DNA of 64,000 nt, taken from Chloroflexota bacterium. GTDB lineage: Bacteria; Chloroflexota; Anaerolineae; Anaerolineales; Anaerolineaceae. Below the pieces are notes generated by a model, which was given only the letters and a program-made list of their open reading frames with translations, did no database searches and was not told the DNA's origin. Every line of letters begins with the position of its first letter. The stretch's first letter is position 1. The stretch lies in NCBI GenBank assembly GCA_016887485.1, contig CP069394.1:1116001-1180000 (forward strand), given 5' to 3'. Shown one piece after another: positions 1 to 8,768 of this stretch. The translations under genes were made by a program, and so were the position numbers.

Positions 1-181
1 TGTCCACTTTGACCTTTCGTTCCACAATCTGCCCCATCACCGAAGGCCAGGATTGGCTGGCTTTTGATTTGGCTTTATTGCGAAAGTATAAAATGATCAG
101 AACAATACCGATGATCCCTAATACCCCGCCAATGCCAACAGCGATCATCGGACCAACCCATCCAGTAGATGTTGAAGTCAT
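1..181 (-). CDS. N-terminal part of a single-pass membrane protein, cut by the window edge
   Basis: Reading the minus strand from an ATG at 181 gives 60 codons that run off the left edge. A good ribosome site (AGGAAAGG) lies just upstream of the ATG. The protein starts with a short polar stretch, then one Gly/Ile/Val-rich membrane helix at about residues 12-32, a basic RNKAKSK stop-transfer segment, and then SWPSVMGQIVERKV. A membrane helix followed by W-P-x-x-x-G-x-I is the way DUF3592-type proteins begin, but too little is present to be certain. Function unknown. Confidence 0.6.
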   Translation of the reverse strand, partial: MTSTSTGWVGPMIAVGIGGVLGIIGIVLIILYFRNKAKSKASQSWPSVMGQIVERKVKVD

Positions 182-324
182 ATTAATCTCATCCTTTCCT
201 AATAAGCTATATGCTGCACGCTTAATTTGTGGATATTGAAAGTTATTATTGGTTTCGAGGAATTTCTGTGATGATAGCAACAATGACCTAACCCATTATA
301 CATCTGGAACACCCACTGATTAAC

Positions 325-360
325 TATAAAAAAAAGGCTATGGATTTCTTCATAGCCTTA
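325..360 (-). terminator. Intrinsic terminator of the maltodextrin operon
   Basis: A 9-bp perfect stem (AAGGCTATG / CATAGCCTT, 334-342 and 351-359) with an 8-nt loop is followed on the minus strand by a run of eight U. It lies 60 nt beyond the stop codon of the GH13 gene and would end the minus-strand transcript. Confidence 0.85.
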
Positions 361-422
361 ACTATGTTTCAAATTGATCTGTTCCAGAACACCTTGATTA
401 TCAACGAAATTCCTCCGTGGTG

Positions 423-2222
423 TTATTCTGCAGATAGGACCATCCCTGTCATAGGAGGTATTAAGACCCGCACCTGGTGATCCGAGTAGGGATATCTTTC
501 ACCTGTGAGCAGATCCAGATACACAGCTTCGTCATATGCCACGGGGATATCCACTGACTTCGGCTGATCTGAGCGATTCATCACAAGTAACGACTTGGTT
601 TTCACAGTTGCTAAAACCAGAACTTGCTCTTGTTCATCCAAGACAAGCACTTTCCATGACTCGGTGGCATAAAAGGCTTCCTGCAACCGGATGTCAGCTA
701 ATTTCTTCAAGTAATCATTCAGCTTAAAGCCCCTTTCCTCAGCCCAATCCATCTCCAAACGGGCTTCATCAAAACCCAAACCGCCGCCTTCATGCAGCAG
801 GTGATTCTGAGATAGGGGTATTTCCGAACCATAATAAATGATCGGTGGCCCCGGAAGGACATAGAGAACGAGGAGCGCTAACCTGAGCCGCTGAATATTG
901 TCCTTGGCAATGGTGAAGAAACGATCCATGTCGTGATTGTCAATAAAACTTGGTAGGCTATGACCCACAGGAAAATAGTGGTAATGGCTGTTAAGAAAAC
1001 CTGCAAATTGGGATAATGACCAGATCTCTGTCGCGAATGTGGAACGAAGGGCCTGACAGAGCAGGAAGTCCAAACTGCCGCCCAGGCTGTCCGCGTAACT
1101 GGCCTGGATATCCGCAGGCAGGACCAATTCACCAAACGTCCACACATCAGGGTTAACGGCCAGGCAAGTCTTTCGGAAGTCTACCCAAAAATCATGTTCA
1201 GGCCCGTAGGCATAATCCAGTCGGTAAGCATCCACACCCAACTCAAGCCAATATTTTGCCACCGAGAGTAAGTGATCTCTCGCAGGGCTGCCATAAGCCA
1301 GGTTGATTTTGGGCATCGTCCCGACATCAAAAAAGCTATCATAGGCTGGCCACTTCTTCCAGACAAACCAATCATGATAGCTGCTATTATTATTTTTCAA
1401 AGCATCCTGAAAATACGGGTGTTTATTCGAGCAGTGATTGGCAACAAAGTCCAGGATGATCCTGATTCCAAGCTGATGGGCTTCTGACACCATTTGGTTA
1501 AATTCTTCCAGTGTCCCAAACTCGGGATTAATCCGGAAATAATCCGATGCATCATAGCCATGATGCGAGGGTGAAGCGAAGATCGGTGTCAGCCAGATGG
1601 CATTGAACCCCATATCCTTGATAAAAGGAAGTCTTTCAGTTACACCAACGATCGTTCCCCCAAAGGGCTGGCAAACATCAGATGTCTGCTTCCAGTCTTT
1701 TCCGTCTCCGCGATTGAAACGGTCCACAAAGACCTGGTAAACAATGGCCTGTTTTGACCATTCCGGGTTGCAACTGCCGCCATACCAAATCGAATAATGC
1801 GTGGCTTCGTCAAAAGAATGAGCCTGATTATCCGTAAAGGTCACTATTTCAGAGTTATCTGTTTTTGCGCCAATTTTGTAACGCAACATTACCCCCTCAA
1901 GCCGAGGGGGTAATGTAACTTGCCATTCCTGGATATAGGACCAGGTAATACTGTTCCACTTGAGATCCGCTTTTTCAAACGGCATCTCGTGGGTGGTTTG
2001 CCATTCATCCATCGTGAACCAAACAATAATCTCATCAACGGCATGCCCGGAATCAGTGGTCACTTTCAAAATGACCGCATCCCCGGGCTTAGGCGCTCTT
2101 GGTACCTTTTGTGAGTAATGGCGCACGCCGGTAAGGCGTTCTTTCATCCATACTGCCGCATTTCCAGGCTGATCTAATTCGCCAAAGATATAATCGCGCG
2201 GAGCTTCTATGTTTTCAGTCAT
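423..2222 (-). CDS. Cytosolic GH13 alpha-amylase family enzyme (neopullulanase/cyclomaltodextrinase-like)
   Basis: 599 residues with no signal peptide, so it should act in the cytosol on imported maltodextrins. Residues 1-150 form an N-terminal beta domain of the CBM34 type seen in neopullulanases and cyclomaltodextrinases; the (beta/alpha)8 barrel starts at AIVYQVFVDRF (about 159). The four GH13 regions are visible: DFVANH (258-263), DAYRLD with nucleophile D336, GEL with acid/base E365, and FIDNHD with the third carboxylate D431. ATG at 2222 has an AGGAGAG ribosome site. It is the last gene of the operon with the maltodextrin ABC transporter, which supports hydrolysis of linear or cyclic maltodextrins. 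The exact specificity (amylase, pullulan, cyclodextrin) cannot be told from sequence. Confidence 0.9.
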   Translation of the reverse strand: MTENIEAPRDYIFGELDQPGNAAVWMKERLTGVRHYSQKVPRAPKPGDAVILKVTTDSGHAVDEIIVWFTMDEWQTTHEMPFEKADLKWNSITWSYIQEWQVTLPPRLEGVMLRYKIGAKTDNSEIVTFTDNQAHSFDEATHYSIWYGGSCNPEWSKQAIVYQVFVDRFNRGDGKDWKQTSDVCQPFGGTIVGVTERLPFIKDMGFNAIWLTPIFASPSHHGYDASDYFRINPEFGTLEEFNQMVSEAHQLGIRIILDFVANHCSNKHPYFQDALKNNNSSYHDWFVWKKWPAYDSFFDVGTMPKINLAYGSPARDHLLSVAKYWLELGVDAYRLDYAYGPEHDFWVDFRKTCLAVNPDVWTFGELVLPADIQASYADSLGGSLDFLLCQALRSTFATEIWSLSQFAGFLNSHYHYFPVGHSLPSFIDNHDMDRFFTIAKDNIQRLRLALLVLYVLPGPPIIYYGSEIPLSQNHLLHEGGGLGFDEARLEMDWAEERGFKLNDYLKKLADIRLQEAFYATESWKVLVLDEQEQVLVLATVKTKSLLVMNRSDQPKSVDIPVAYDEAVYLDLLTGERYPYSDHQVRVLIPPMTGMVLSAE

Positions 2223-2257
2223 CGTTGTTCTCTCCTATCATCGTACAGCGATACAGA

Positions 2258-3148
2258 TTAGCCTTTGACAGCGCCGCGTGTCAACCCACCGACAATCTGA
2301 TCCTGCAAAACCAGATAAATGATCATAATCGGTAATGCCGCAATCAATGCACCGGCTGCAAATACGCCCCAGTTCTGGGTATATTGGCCCGAGGTATAGA
2401 TTTGGAGACCTACCATCACGGTTTGTAGTTCACGCTTGGTCAACAAAGTTCTGGCGATAATAAATTCGCCATAGGTGCCTATGAAGCTCAGGATGCCAAT
2501 CACGACCAGGATTGGACGTAGGAGTGGCAGAATCAACTTTGAAAAAACTTGCCAGTCATTCGCGCCATCCACATGAGCGGATTCGTCAATATCCCGGGGG
2601 ATAGTATCCATATAGCCTTTCATCAACCAGATATTCATTCCCATTGCGCCGCCCAGATACACCATAATCAGACCTGCATGGGTGTTTAGACCCAGGCTGG
2701 CAAAGACATCACCAATCTGCTTATTGATGGAGAACAGCGCGACAATCGCCAACAGGTTCGGGAAGCTCTGAACCAGCAGAATCACTTTAAGCAATCCCTG
2801 CCGGCCTTTGAAACGGAACCTTGAAAAAGCGAAGGCTGCCATAGTTGTCAGGGACAACGTCAGAACTGTCGTCAGGACAGAAATCTTGATCGAATTCCAC
2901 AGCCATGCAAAGAACGGAAAAATATCCGTATTAACCAAGGCAACGAAATTATCAAAACCAGCATTTTCAGGGATGAGCTGCTGGGTCGCCAGGTCATTGA
3001 CCGGGTTGAACGCCGCCGATATGATCCAGATGACGGGGAAGATGCTGAAAGCGATCAGAAAAACAGCCAAAATCCATCGCAGGATCAAGCCAATGCGCTT
3101 CTTCTGCGATACTGTCTGTATCTTTTTCTTTTTCTCTGTGTTAGGCAT
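2258..3148 (-). CDS. MalG-like maltodextrin ABC transporter permease
   Basis: About 296 residues with six predicted membrane helices and the cytoplasmic EAA-type loop DESAHVDGANDWQVFSKLILP, which contacts the ATPase. Family: inner-membrane component of carbohydrate ABC importers (MalG/CUT1). Two starts are possible, GTG at 3154 and ATG at 3148; both share the AGGAGG ribosome site, and the ATG has the better spacing. Its start overlaps the end of the malF-like gene by 8 nt, indicating translational coupling. No ATPase gene is present in the operon; CUT1 systems often share one MsmX/MalK-type ATPase encoded elsewhere. Confidence 0.9.
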   Translation of the reverse strand: MPNTEKKKKIQTVSQKKRIGLILRWILAVFLIAFSIFPVIWIISAAFNPVNDLATQQLIPENAGFDNFVALVNTDIFPFFAWLWNSIKISVLTTVLTLSLTTMAAFAFSRFRFKGRQGLLKVILLVQSFPNLLAIVALFSINKQIGDVFASLGLNTHAGLIMVYLGGAMGMNIWLMKGYMDTIPRDIDESAHVDGANDWQVFSKLILPLLRPILVVIGILSFIGTYGEFIIARTLLTKRELQTVMVGLQIYTSGQYTQNWGVFAAGALIAALPIMIIYLVLQDQIVGGLTRGAVKG

Positions 3149-4742
3149 TCTCACCTACCTCCTCCCACATGTTCGTGAATCGGAATTGGATCAAGGCCAT
3201 GATCGCAATCAGGATAAAGAGGACAACCGAAATCGCTGAAGCATACCCATATTGGATGCCTCGACCGCTGGCAAAGGCAAGGTTATAGACATAGCTGATG
3301 ATGATGTCTGTATACCCAGCCTGAGTCATTGCTGTCGGAATTGGCGGGCCACCATTGATAAAGGCATAGATCAAGTTGAAGTTGTTGAAATTGAAAATGA
3401 ACGACGATATCATCAATGGGCCAACTGAAACCAGCAGTAAGGGTAGCGTAATCCGCCAGAAACGCTGCCATCCCGTCGCCCCATCCACTTCGGCTGCTTC
3501 GTAAATGTCCTGAGGAATGGACTGCAAAGCTCCACTCGTCACGAGCATCCAGTAGGGATAACCCAGCCACATATTGACGATTAGGATTGCAATTTGCGCC
3601 AGGTAACGATTATTGAACCAATCCGGTGAGATGCCAATAACGGCTTCAAGCACACGGTTCACAATACCAAGATTGGGGTTCAACATACCTCGCCAGATCA
3701 AGATTGTAATCAGGCTTGGGATCGTATAGGGAATCAACAGCAGCGATTGCAGGATCTTCTTACCCTTAAACCCTGGGTCGTTATAGATTACTGAAATTAA
3801 CAACCCCATAGAAAAGGTCAAAAAAAGGCTGAAGGTCGCAAACATAAAGTTCCAGGAAACAATCGTCACTAATGGACCGCGTAAACCAGGGCTGGTCGCA
3901 AAGTCTACAAAGTTCCTGAAACCGATTACATCAGAATACCCCGGGATTAATTCTTTGCCATCCACAGACGTCCAGGTGCCTTCGATATCAAAATACTCCT
4001 TCCCATTTCTGACATCGGTGAAGACATCCGTTTCAGGATCAAATTCATAGAGAGGAACCAGTTCTGCAGCTTCAGAAGGCGAGCGGACCTGAATTGTTTG
4101 ATCCGCCTCACCAAATAGGATGTTCGTCAGATTTTCATCTGTACTGGCAGTAATTTTATTTAACCGAGTATATCCTTCGATCGTTTTAGGTGCACCATCA
4201 TCATCTAATTCACCAATGCCATTCTCACCAGGGACTACTTCAAAGATAAGATCATCTGCCCCTGACTCTGTCGTCCGGGCAATACTGGTTTGCCCATCGG
4301 TATCTTTTAACCAAAGTAAATAATCATTTGTTTCAGACCGATATGCTATCCATTCGTAAGATTTTCCTGATTCCGGGAGATATTTCTGTTTGTTGATCTG
4401 CTGGATCGCCAAGGCTTTTGAAATCAAATGACCATCGCCATAGTTGGTAAAGCCATTATAGATTGTAAAAAGGATGGGGAATATCGAAAACAGCAACCAA
4501 GCCGACAAACCAATGGACATCCATTTCAAATGCCGTAACTTGGGGATAAGAAAGGATACCGTTATAAGCAGGATAATCAAACAGAATACAATAGCAAGAG
4601 GGATGTAATCCAGCACGATTAATTGATAGGTCAAATATCCGAGAACGAGATCAACTGCAACAATGATGATGTAGATGAAAATGGAAGAAACACTGGAAAT
4701 CATCTTCTTTATCGATGATGAAGTACTCTTACGATTTTCCAT
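3141..4742 (-). CDS. MalF-like maltodextrin ABC transporter permease
   Basis: 533 residues. Three N-terminal membrane helices (about 10-105) are followed by an extracytoplasmic loop of roughly 180 residues (about 105-285) and then the conserved permease core with the EAA loop YEAAEVDGATGWQRFWRITL. A long loop between helices 3 and 4 is the hallmark of MalF, where it contacts the loaded binding protein. The ATG has a strong AAAGGAG site. The gene sits between the binding protein and the MalG-like permease in one minus-strand operon. Confidence 0.92.
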   Translation of the reverse strand: MENRKSTSSSIKKMISSVSSIFIYIIIVAVDLVLGYLTYQLIVLDYIPLAIVFCLIILLITVSFLIPKLRHLKWMSIGLSAWLLFSIFPILFTIYNGFTNYGDGHLISKALAIQQINKQKYLPESGKSYEWIAYRSETNDYLLWLKDTDGQTSIARTTESGADDLIFEVVPGENGIGELDDDGAPKTIEGYTRLNKITASTDENLTNILFGEADQTIQVRSPSEAAELVPLYEFDPETDVFTDVRNGKEYFDIEGTWTSVDGKELIPGYSDVIGFRNFVDFATSPGLRGPLVTIVSWNFMFATFSLFLTFSMGLLISVIYNDPGFKGKKILQSLLLIPYTIPSLITILIWRGMLNPNLGIVNRVLEAVIGISPDWFNNRYLAQIAILIVNMWLGYPYWMLVTSGALQSIPQDIYEAAEVDGATGWQRFWRITLPLLLVSVGPLMISSFIFNFNNFNLIYAFINGGPPIPTAMTQAGYTDIIISYVYNLAFASGRGIQYGYASAISVVLFILIAIMALIQFRFTNMWEEVGENA

Positions 4743-4769
4743 TCCCTGCTTCTCCTTTCAATATGAAGC

Positions 4770-4797
4770 GAGGAGACCAGAATAATCTGGTCTCCTC
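4770..4797 (-). other. Intercistronic stem-loop after the binding-protein gene
   Basis: A perfect 12-bp stem (GAGGAGACCAGA / TCTGGTCTCCTC) with a 4-nt loop lies in the 76-nt gap between the binding-protein stop and the MalF-like start. There is no U-run after it, so it is unlikely to be a full terminator. By analogy with the malE-malF interval of E. coli it could protect the upstream message and lower permease expression. Confidence 0.8.
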
Positions 4798-4818
4798 TCA
4801 TTGTTTGTAAGTTATTTG

Positions 4819-6384
4819 TTACGGGAGTACGATCTCAAGCAGGTGGGTCTCAGGGTCATAGATAAATGTGACATCCCCATCGGCCGCAACGGTGAACATA
4901 TAGTTGTCACCACCAGCGACGCCGTCAACACCGTAGTTGGTATCCCAGCCACCATCCAGGGCAACTTTAACTTCGTAGTCGCCAGCAGGAATGGTGAATG
5001 TGCCGGTGTAAAGACCATCATCGCCCATTGTCAGAGCGGTAGTCGCACAAGCAGGATTCCATTCACACTCGGGGTCAACCTGGACTTGCCATGAACCTGG
5101 GATATTGACCATACCGGTCGTATCCGCAGCGATGGCAGCCACGATGGCTTCCTGAGCAAATGTATAGGCTTCTTCGGGGGTCTTTTCGCCATTCAAAACG
5201 AAGGTCAAAGCATTGCCCCAGTCACCCCACACCTTACCCATTTCAGGGATAGCGGGCATGGGTTGGGCGCCTACACCAGCTTCAGCAATCAAAGCCAGGT
5301 CGGCATCGGTCATCTGGGAGAGAGCAGGAACATAAGCAGGAACACGGGGGTCGGATTCCACGAATTTCAGCATGGTTTCTTCGGTTGCAACATATTCGGT
5401 CAGGAAGGCTTCGGCCAGGAGGATGTTCTCACTGAAGGCATTGATCATGAAGCCCTGAACGCCCAGGAAGGGAACGCCGCCATCGGGGAATTTTGCAATG
5501 CTGAAGGGTGTGCCAGCTTCACGCAGGTTATTCAGCTCCCACGGTCCGTTCATGAAGAAGGGAATTTGCCCATTCAGGAACAGTGATTTGGAAGTGGTGT
5601 TGTCTGTATTTGATGAGAGGATCCCGTCATCTGCCCATTGTTTGGCCATATTGCCGAAAGCAATCATGCCTTCGCCGCCAACGCCAACATCCTGTGGGTT
5701 GTAGTCGCCATTTGCATCCAGGCCAAAGATGTAACCACCCTGCGATGTCATCCAGGGATAAGCATCGTAGGAGGTGCCGGCCAGGGCGATACCGTATTCG
5801 ACAAGACCTTCATCAATCAACTGCTGGCTCATGTCATAAACTTCCTGCCAGGTTGTGGGAACGGTCTCAACGAGATCGGTGTTATAGAAGAAGCCAAGGT
5901 TCTCTGTGGCATAGGGCATACCGTAGAGTTGTCCTTCATAGGTAAAAGCTTTGAGGGCTTCAGGAGTGAAATCCCCAACCTTGTCACCCAGGTCAACGGG
6001 TGCAGCCAAACCGCTGGCCACGATGGCAGCAGCCTGGTCATGCGCCACAACGATGATGTCGGGACCTTCACCGGCGGGAGCCGCAACCAGGAATTGGTCA
6101 CGAATACCGGAGATGTTCTCGACGACCAGTTCCACGTTGTATTCAGCCAGGAAATCAGCGGCCAAATCGTTCAGAACTGGAGCACGTTGTTCGTCAGCCC
6201 AAATCCTCAAGGTTGCAACAGGTTCCACAACCTCTTCGGTGGGTTCTTCGGTCGCAACAACCTCTTCAGTCGCAGGGGGTTCAGTTTCCTCAACGACCTC
6301 AGTGGGTGTGGTACCTTGGCAGGCTGTCAGTCCCATAACAAGGATGAGAGCCAACGCAAAGGTTGTATACAATAGTTTCTTCAT
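4819..6384 (-). CDS. Maltodextrin-binding lipoprotein with a C-terminal X25 (pullulanase-type) domain
   Basis: 521 residues from the ATG at 6384, chosen over an upstream ATG at 6429 because it has an AAAGGAG ribosome site and begins directly with a lipoprotein signal (MKKLLY...LTAC, lipid-anchored Cys about 22). A Thr/Glu/Pro/Val linker (to about 55) leads to a family 1 solute-binding fold (about 60-415). The last 95 or so residues (from about NIPGSWQ) are a separate beta domain resembling the X25 module of bacterial pullulanases, with paired Cys (PECEWNPACATT) and GDYEVKVALDGGWDTNYG. This is unusual for a transporter binding protein and suggests a second glucan-contacting surface. First gene of the operon. 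Confidence 0.92.
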   Translation of the reverse strand: MKKLLYTTFALALILVMGLTACQGTTPTEVVEETEPPATEEVVATEEPTEEVVEPVATLRIWADEQRAPVLNDLAADFLAEYNVELVVENISGIRDQFLVAAPAGEGPDIIVVAHDQAAAIVASGLAAPVDLGDKVGDFTPEALKAFTYEGQLYGMPYATENLGFFYNTDLVETVPTTWQEVYDMSQQLIDEGLVEYGIALAGTSYDAYPWMTSQGGYIFGLDANGDYNPQDVGVGGEGMIAFGNMAKQWADDGILSSNTDNTTSKSLFLNGQIPFFMNGPWELNNLREAGTPFSIAKFPDGGVPFLGVQGFMINAFSENILLAEAFLTEYVATEETMLKFVESDPRVPAYVPALSQMTDADLALIAEAGVGAQPMPAIPEMGKVWGDWGNALTFVLNGEKTPEEAYTFAQEAIVAAIAADTTGMVNIPGSWQVQVDPECEWNPACATTALTMGDDGLYTGTFTIPAGDYEVKVALDGGWDTNYGVDGVAGGDNYMFTVAADGDVTFIYDPETHLLEIVLP

Positions 6385-6483
6385 TCTTTTTTCTCCTTTT
6401 GATATAGATAGAACCATTGATAAAATCAAAAACCTTCCGAGTTTTTAATAATACCTAGACCGATCGAGAAACCCCTTCTATAA

Positions 6484-6513
6484 ATTTTCGAAAATTGAAT
6501 GGTAATTTGTCAA
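6484..6513 (-). promoter_or_regulatory. Candidate promoter of the maltodextrin operon
   Basis: On the minus strand TTGACA (6513-6508) is a perfect -35 box; GAAAAT (6489-6484) at 18-nt spacing is a weaker -10 box. The -35 lies inside the palindrome at 6509-6524. The transcript would begin roughly 90 nt upstream of the binding-protein start. Confidence 0.5.
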
Positions 6514-6524
6514 CTCGTGTTGAC
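6509..6524. promoter_or_regulatory. Candidate LacI-family operator shared by divergent promoters
   Basis: Perfect palindrome GTCAAC-tcgt-GTTGAC. It overlaps the -35 boxes of both divergent promoters, so one bound repressor could shut off the ABC operon and its own gene. A second site at 6637 shares the left flank ATTTGTCAACT. Confidence 0.6.
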
Positions 6525-6548
6525 TGTGAGCATGTTCAAGATTATAAA
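6520..6548 (+). promoter_or_regulatory. Promoter of the LacI-family regulator gene
   Basis: TTGACT (6520-6525) and TATAAA (6543-6548) are separated by exactly 17 nt, five of six matches to each sigma-70 box. The predicted 5' leader is about 185 nt and contains the second operator-like site. Confidence 0.75.
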
Positions 6549-6636
6549 TAGTCCGTCAATCAAAGTCAAGCAGCTAAATGGTAAACCTCAATGGGCGTCC
6601 TTATTAGAGATTAAACTACCAATAAGACGATTTGTC

Positions 6637-6651
6637 AACTTTATCAAAGTT
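6637..6651. promoter_or_regulatory. Second operator-like inverted repeat
   Basis: AACTTT-atc-AAAGTT is a perfect 6-bp inverted repeat preceded by GATTTGTC, so ATTTGTCAACT occurs here and at 6505-6515. It lies downstream of the regulator promoter, where a bound dimer could form a loop with the upstream site or block elongation. Confidence 0.35.
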
Positions 6652-6741
6652 AGGCCGATTGTGGCGGCACTCACTACCCAATCAAATTTTTACGCTGCCG
6701 AAAAACATCAAATAATCCAACGACCGCTTACAAATAGAATT

Positions 6742-7788
6742 ATGACCCAAGTATCAAAAATTGTCACGCAAAAGGATGTCGCCACTCTGGCAGGTGTGTC
6801 GCGCAGCGTGGTCTCATATGTGCTCAATGGTGGCCCGCGCAGTGTGGCTCCCGAGACAAGAAGGCGCGTTCTGGAAGCCATCGAGGCGTTGGGTTATCAC
6901 CCCAATAAATATGCCCAGCGGCTCAAGTTGGGATCGTGCTCCGCCAAGCGCTGTATGGGCATCATCGTCAGCGGCCGCAGCTTTGGTTTTTTGGAACATG
7001 CCAGTTACAATTCAATCCTCTCTGGGTTGTTTGAAGAAGCTCATAAAGTTCACCAGGAAATCCGTCTCTTCAGTTGTTTTGAGTCACTAACCGACCCCGT
7101 CTTTTTCAACAAAAACATTCACCCCGATGAAGTATCCTCACTGGTCCTGATCCTTCCCCAAATCATTACCTCTATGCCTGACCATCAAAAGCTCCTCAGT
7201 CAAATTGCAGAACGGATAAAAAATGTGGTCTGCCTGGGTGAACCCATCAAGGGCTGGCCTTCTGTAAATTATGATCATGCGCTGGCTGCTCAACAAGCAG
7301 TGGAGCACCTGATCCATCTGGGCCATCAACGCATCGCCTATCTGGGCGTTAGTGACGGCCGTCTGACCGGTTACAAACAGACGCTGAAAAAGCATGGGCT
7401 GGCCTATGAAGAAAACCTGGTTGAGCTCCCCGCCCTCACCACTATGTCCGTTTCTTCTTACCAACTCACCGAAAAACTTCTACAGGTCAATCCCCGCCCG
7501 ACAGCGCTCTTTATCGCCTGCGATGAGATTGCGATCAGCGCAATGGCAGCCATTCACGACCACAGCCTTTCCATTCCACGGGATATTTCTTTCTCTTCCA
7601 TCGGCAATACTAAACTGGCCGGTATCATCCGCCCCAGTCTGACCACGGTCAATGTCCCCTATCGAGAGATTGCTTCTCAGGCCATGCAGCTCCTGTTGAC
7701 CTTACAAGATGGTCGCAAAAATGAAGCCGAATCCATTTATGTGCCCACGGAGTTGGTGATCCGCGAATCCTGCGGCGCGAAACAATAG
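6742..7788 (+). CDS. LacI/GalR-family transcriptional regulator of the maltodextrin operon
   Basis: 348 residues from the ATG at 6742. An upstream in-frame ATG at 6499 would add 81 residues that match no LacI domain, would precede the promoter, and is rejected. The helix-turn-helix is at about 9-28 (TQKDVATLAGVSRSVVSYVL) with the hinge helix after it, followed by a periplasmic-binding-like effector domain (about 65-345). The gene is divergent from the maltodextrin ABC operon and the shared palindromic operator supports it as the local, autoregulated repressor, presumably released by a malto-oligosaccharide. The ligand is inferred from context. Confidence 0.9.
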   Translation: MTQVSKIVTQKDVATLAGVSRSVVSYVLNGGPRSVAPETRRRVLEAIEALGYHPNKYAQRLKLGSCSAKRCMGIIVSGRSFGFLEHASYNSILSGLFEEAHKVHQEIRLFSCFESLTDPVFFNKNIHPDEVSSLVLILPQIITSMPDHQKLLSQIAERIKNVVCLGEPIKGWPSVNYDHALAAQQAVEHLIHLGHQRIAYLGVSDGRLTGYKQTLKKHGLAYEENLVELPALTTMSVSSYQLTEKLLQVNPRPTALFIACDEIAISAMAAIHDHSLSIPRDISFSSIGNTKLAGIIRPSLTTVNVPYREIASQAMQLLLTLQDGRKNEAESIYVPTELVIRESCGAKQ

Positions 7789-7802
7789 CTCCTTATTTGA
7801 TT

Positions 7803-7835
7803 AAAAAGACACGAACAGTCATTGCGACTGCTCGT
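7803..7835 (-). terminator. Intrinsic terminator after the GNAT gene
   Basis: Stem ACGAACAGTC / GACTGCTCGT (7811-7820, 7826-7835; one wobble) with a 5-nt loop; on the minus strand it is followed by CTTTTTAAT. It lies between the convergent regulator and GNAT genes and may work weakly in both directions. Confidence 0.65.
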
Positions 7836-7865
7836 CTATATTTCAACCCAATTATCAGAGTGTTA

Positions 7866-8759
7866 TCAAATCACCTTTGACCACAAAATCCCCTGGTAAA
7901 CCTCAGCAGGATTCAGAGAATCATACAACGTATTCACCACCTGATTTTCCACGTCAGAGGCGATATATGCCAGGTGCAACCCTAAAGCCTGCATTTGTTT
8001 GAAACTGTGCAACACAATAGCCCGTGCTAGGCCCAACCGGCGGAAATCAGGATGCGTCCCCAAGGGATCGATCTCACCAGCGCCCGTCTCTGGATATGGC
8101 CAGACCAAAGCGGCCGCAGCTGACTGCCCCTCCGGCGATATCACCAATAGATCAAGGTTGGGGAAATAATGGGGGGATGAGCTCTTGCCCCGATACCAGG
8201 CTTCATCCAATTGCGCCTCCCAGATGGCATTTTCCAGCGCCACCCGCGCCTGCGGGTTCCTCTCATCCGCCACAGAGCTGAAACGAAACCCTTCCGGCAG
8301 GTAAGGTTCTGGATAAGCCTCATTGAGGTCATAAATTCGCACCTCCTCAATCACCCGCACCGGTTCATAACCGTTCTGCAACAGCACAACCTGCCGCCGG
8401 GTATCCCAATCATACGCCATCACCGAGGTGGTTCTGTCCGGCGATGCCCAATGTTCCACAACCCAAGCCAGAATTTCCCCCAGCAGCGCCGGATCGTTCG
8501 AACGCGTCTGAGGATGGACCAATTTAATCCCTTTAATCACAAAACCTGCCAGGCGATCATCCGGATCCCGCCAGAGTCGCACCCGATCAATGAAATACTC
8601 CCTGGGCTCCAGGAAGCGGGATGCCATATTCCAGTTTTCAATCAATGCCAACCGCCAATTGCGCGGGCGGTGATCCTGCAGGTAAGTCTCATTCAGCAGG
8701 TCACAGATCTCTTGAAATTCTTTCTGGCTATGCGAGTAGGTTTGGAAAGTGTACGTCAT
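7866..8759 (-). CDS. GNAT-family N-acetyltransferase, two-domain type
   Basis: 297 residues. The C-terminal half carries a GNAT acetyl-CoA motif: IDPLGTHPDFRRLGLARAIV is the conserved V-x-P-x-x-R-x-x-G-x-A segment. The N-terminal half (about 1-150) looks like a degenerate GNAT repeat, as in tandem GNAT proteins. No signal peptide, so it is cytosolic. Substrate unknown. It closes a minus-strand run with the PD40 lipoprotein (9-nt gap) and the deaminase gene, so the three are probably co-transcribed. Confidence 0.75.
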   Translation of the reverse strand: MTYTFQTYSHSQKEFQEICDLLNETYLQDHRPRNWRLALIENWNMASRFLEPREYFIDRVRLWRDPDDRLAGFVIKGIKLVHPQTRSNDPALLGEILAWVVEHWASPDRTTSVMAYDWDTRRQVVLLQNGYEPVRVIEEVRIYDLNEAYPEPYLPEGFRFSSVADERNPQARVALENAIWEAQLDEAWYRGKSSSPHYFPNLDLLVISPEGQSAAAALVWPYPETGAGEIDPLGTHPDFRRLGLARAIVLHSFKQMQALGLHLAYIASDVENQVVNTLYDSLNPAEVYQGILWSKVI

Positions 8760-8768
8760 AATACTGCC

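Noticed and set aside
9-239. Plus-strand open frame of 76 codons at the left edge
   Set aside because: It is the shadow of the minus-strand membrane protein, which has a good ribosome site, a clear membrane helix and family-like sequence.
6499-6741. N-terminal extension of the LacI-family regulator from the ATG at 6499
   Set aside because: That start lies upstream of the strong promoter, and the extra residues do not resemble any domain.
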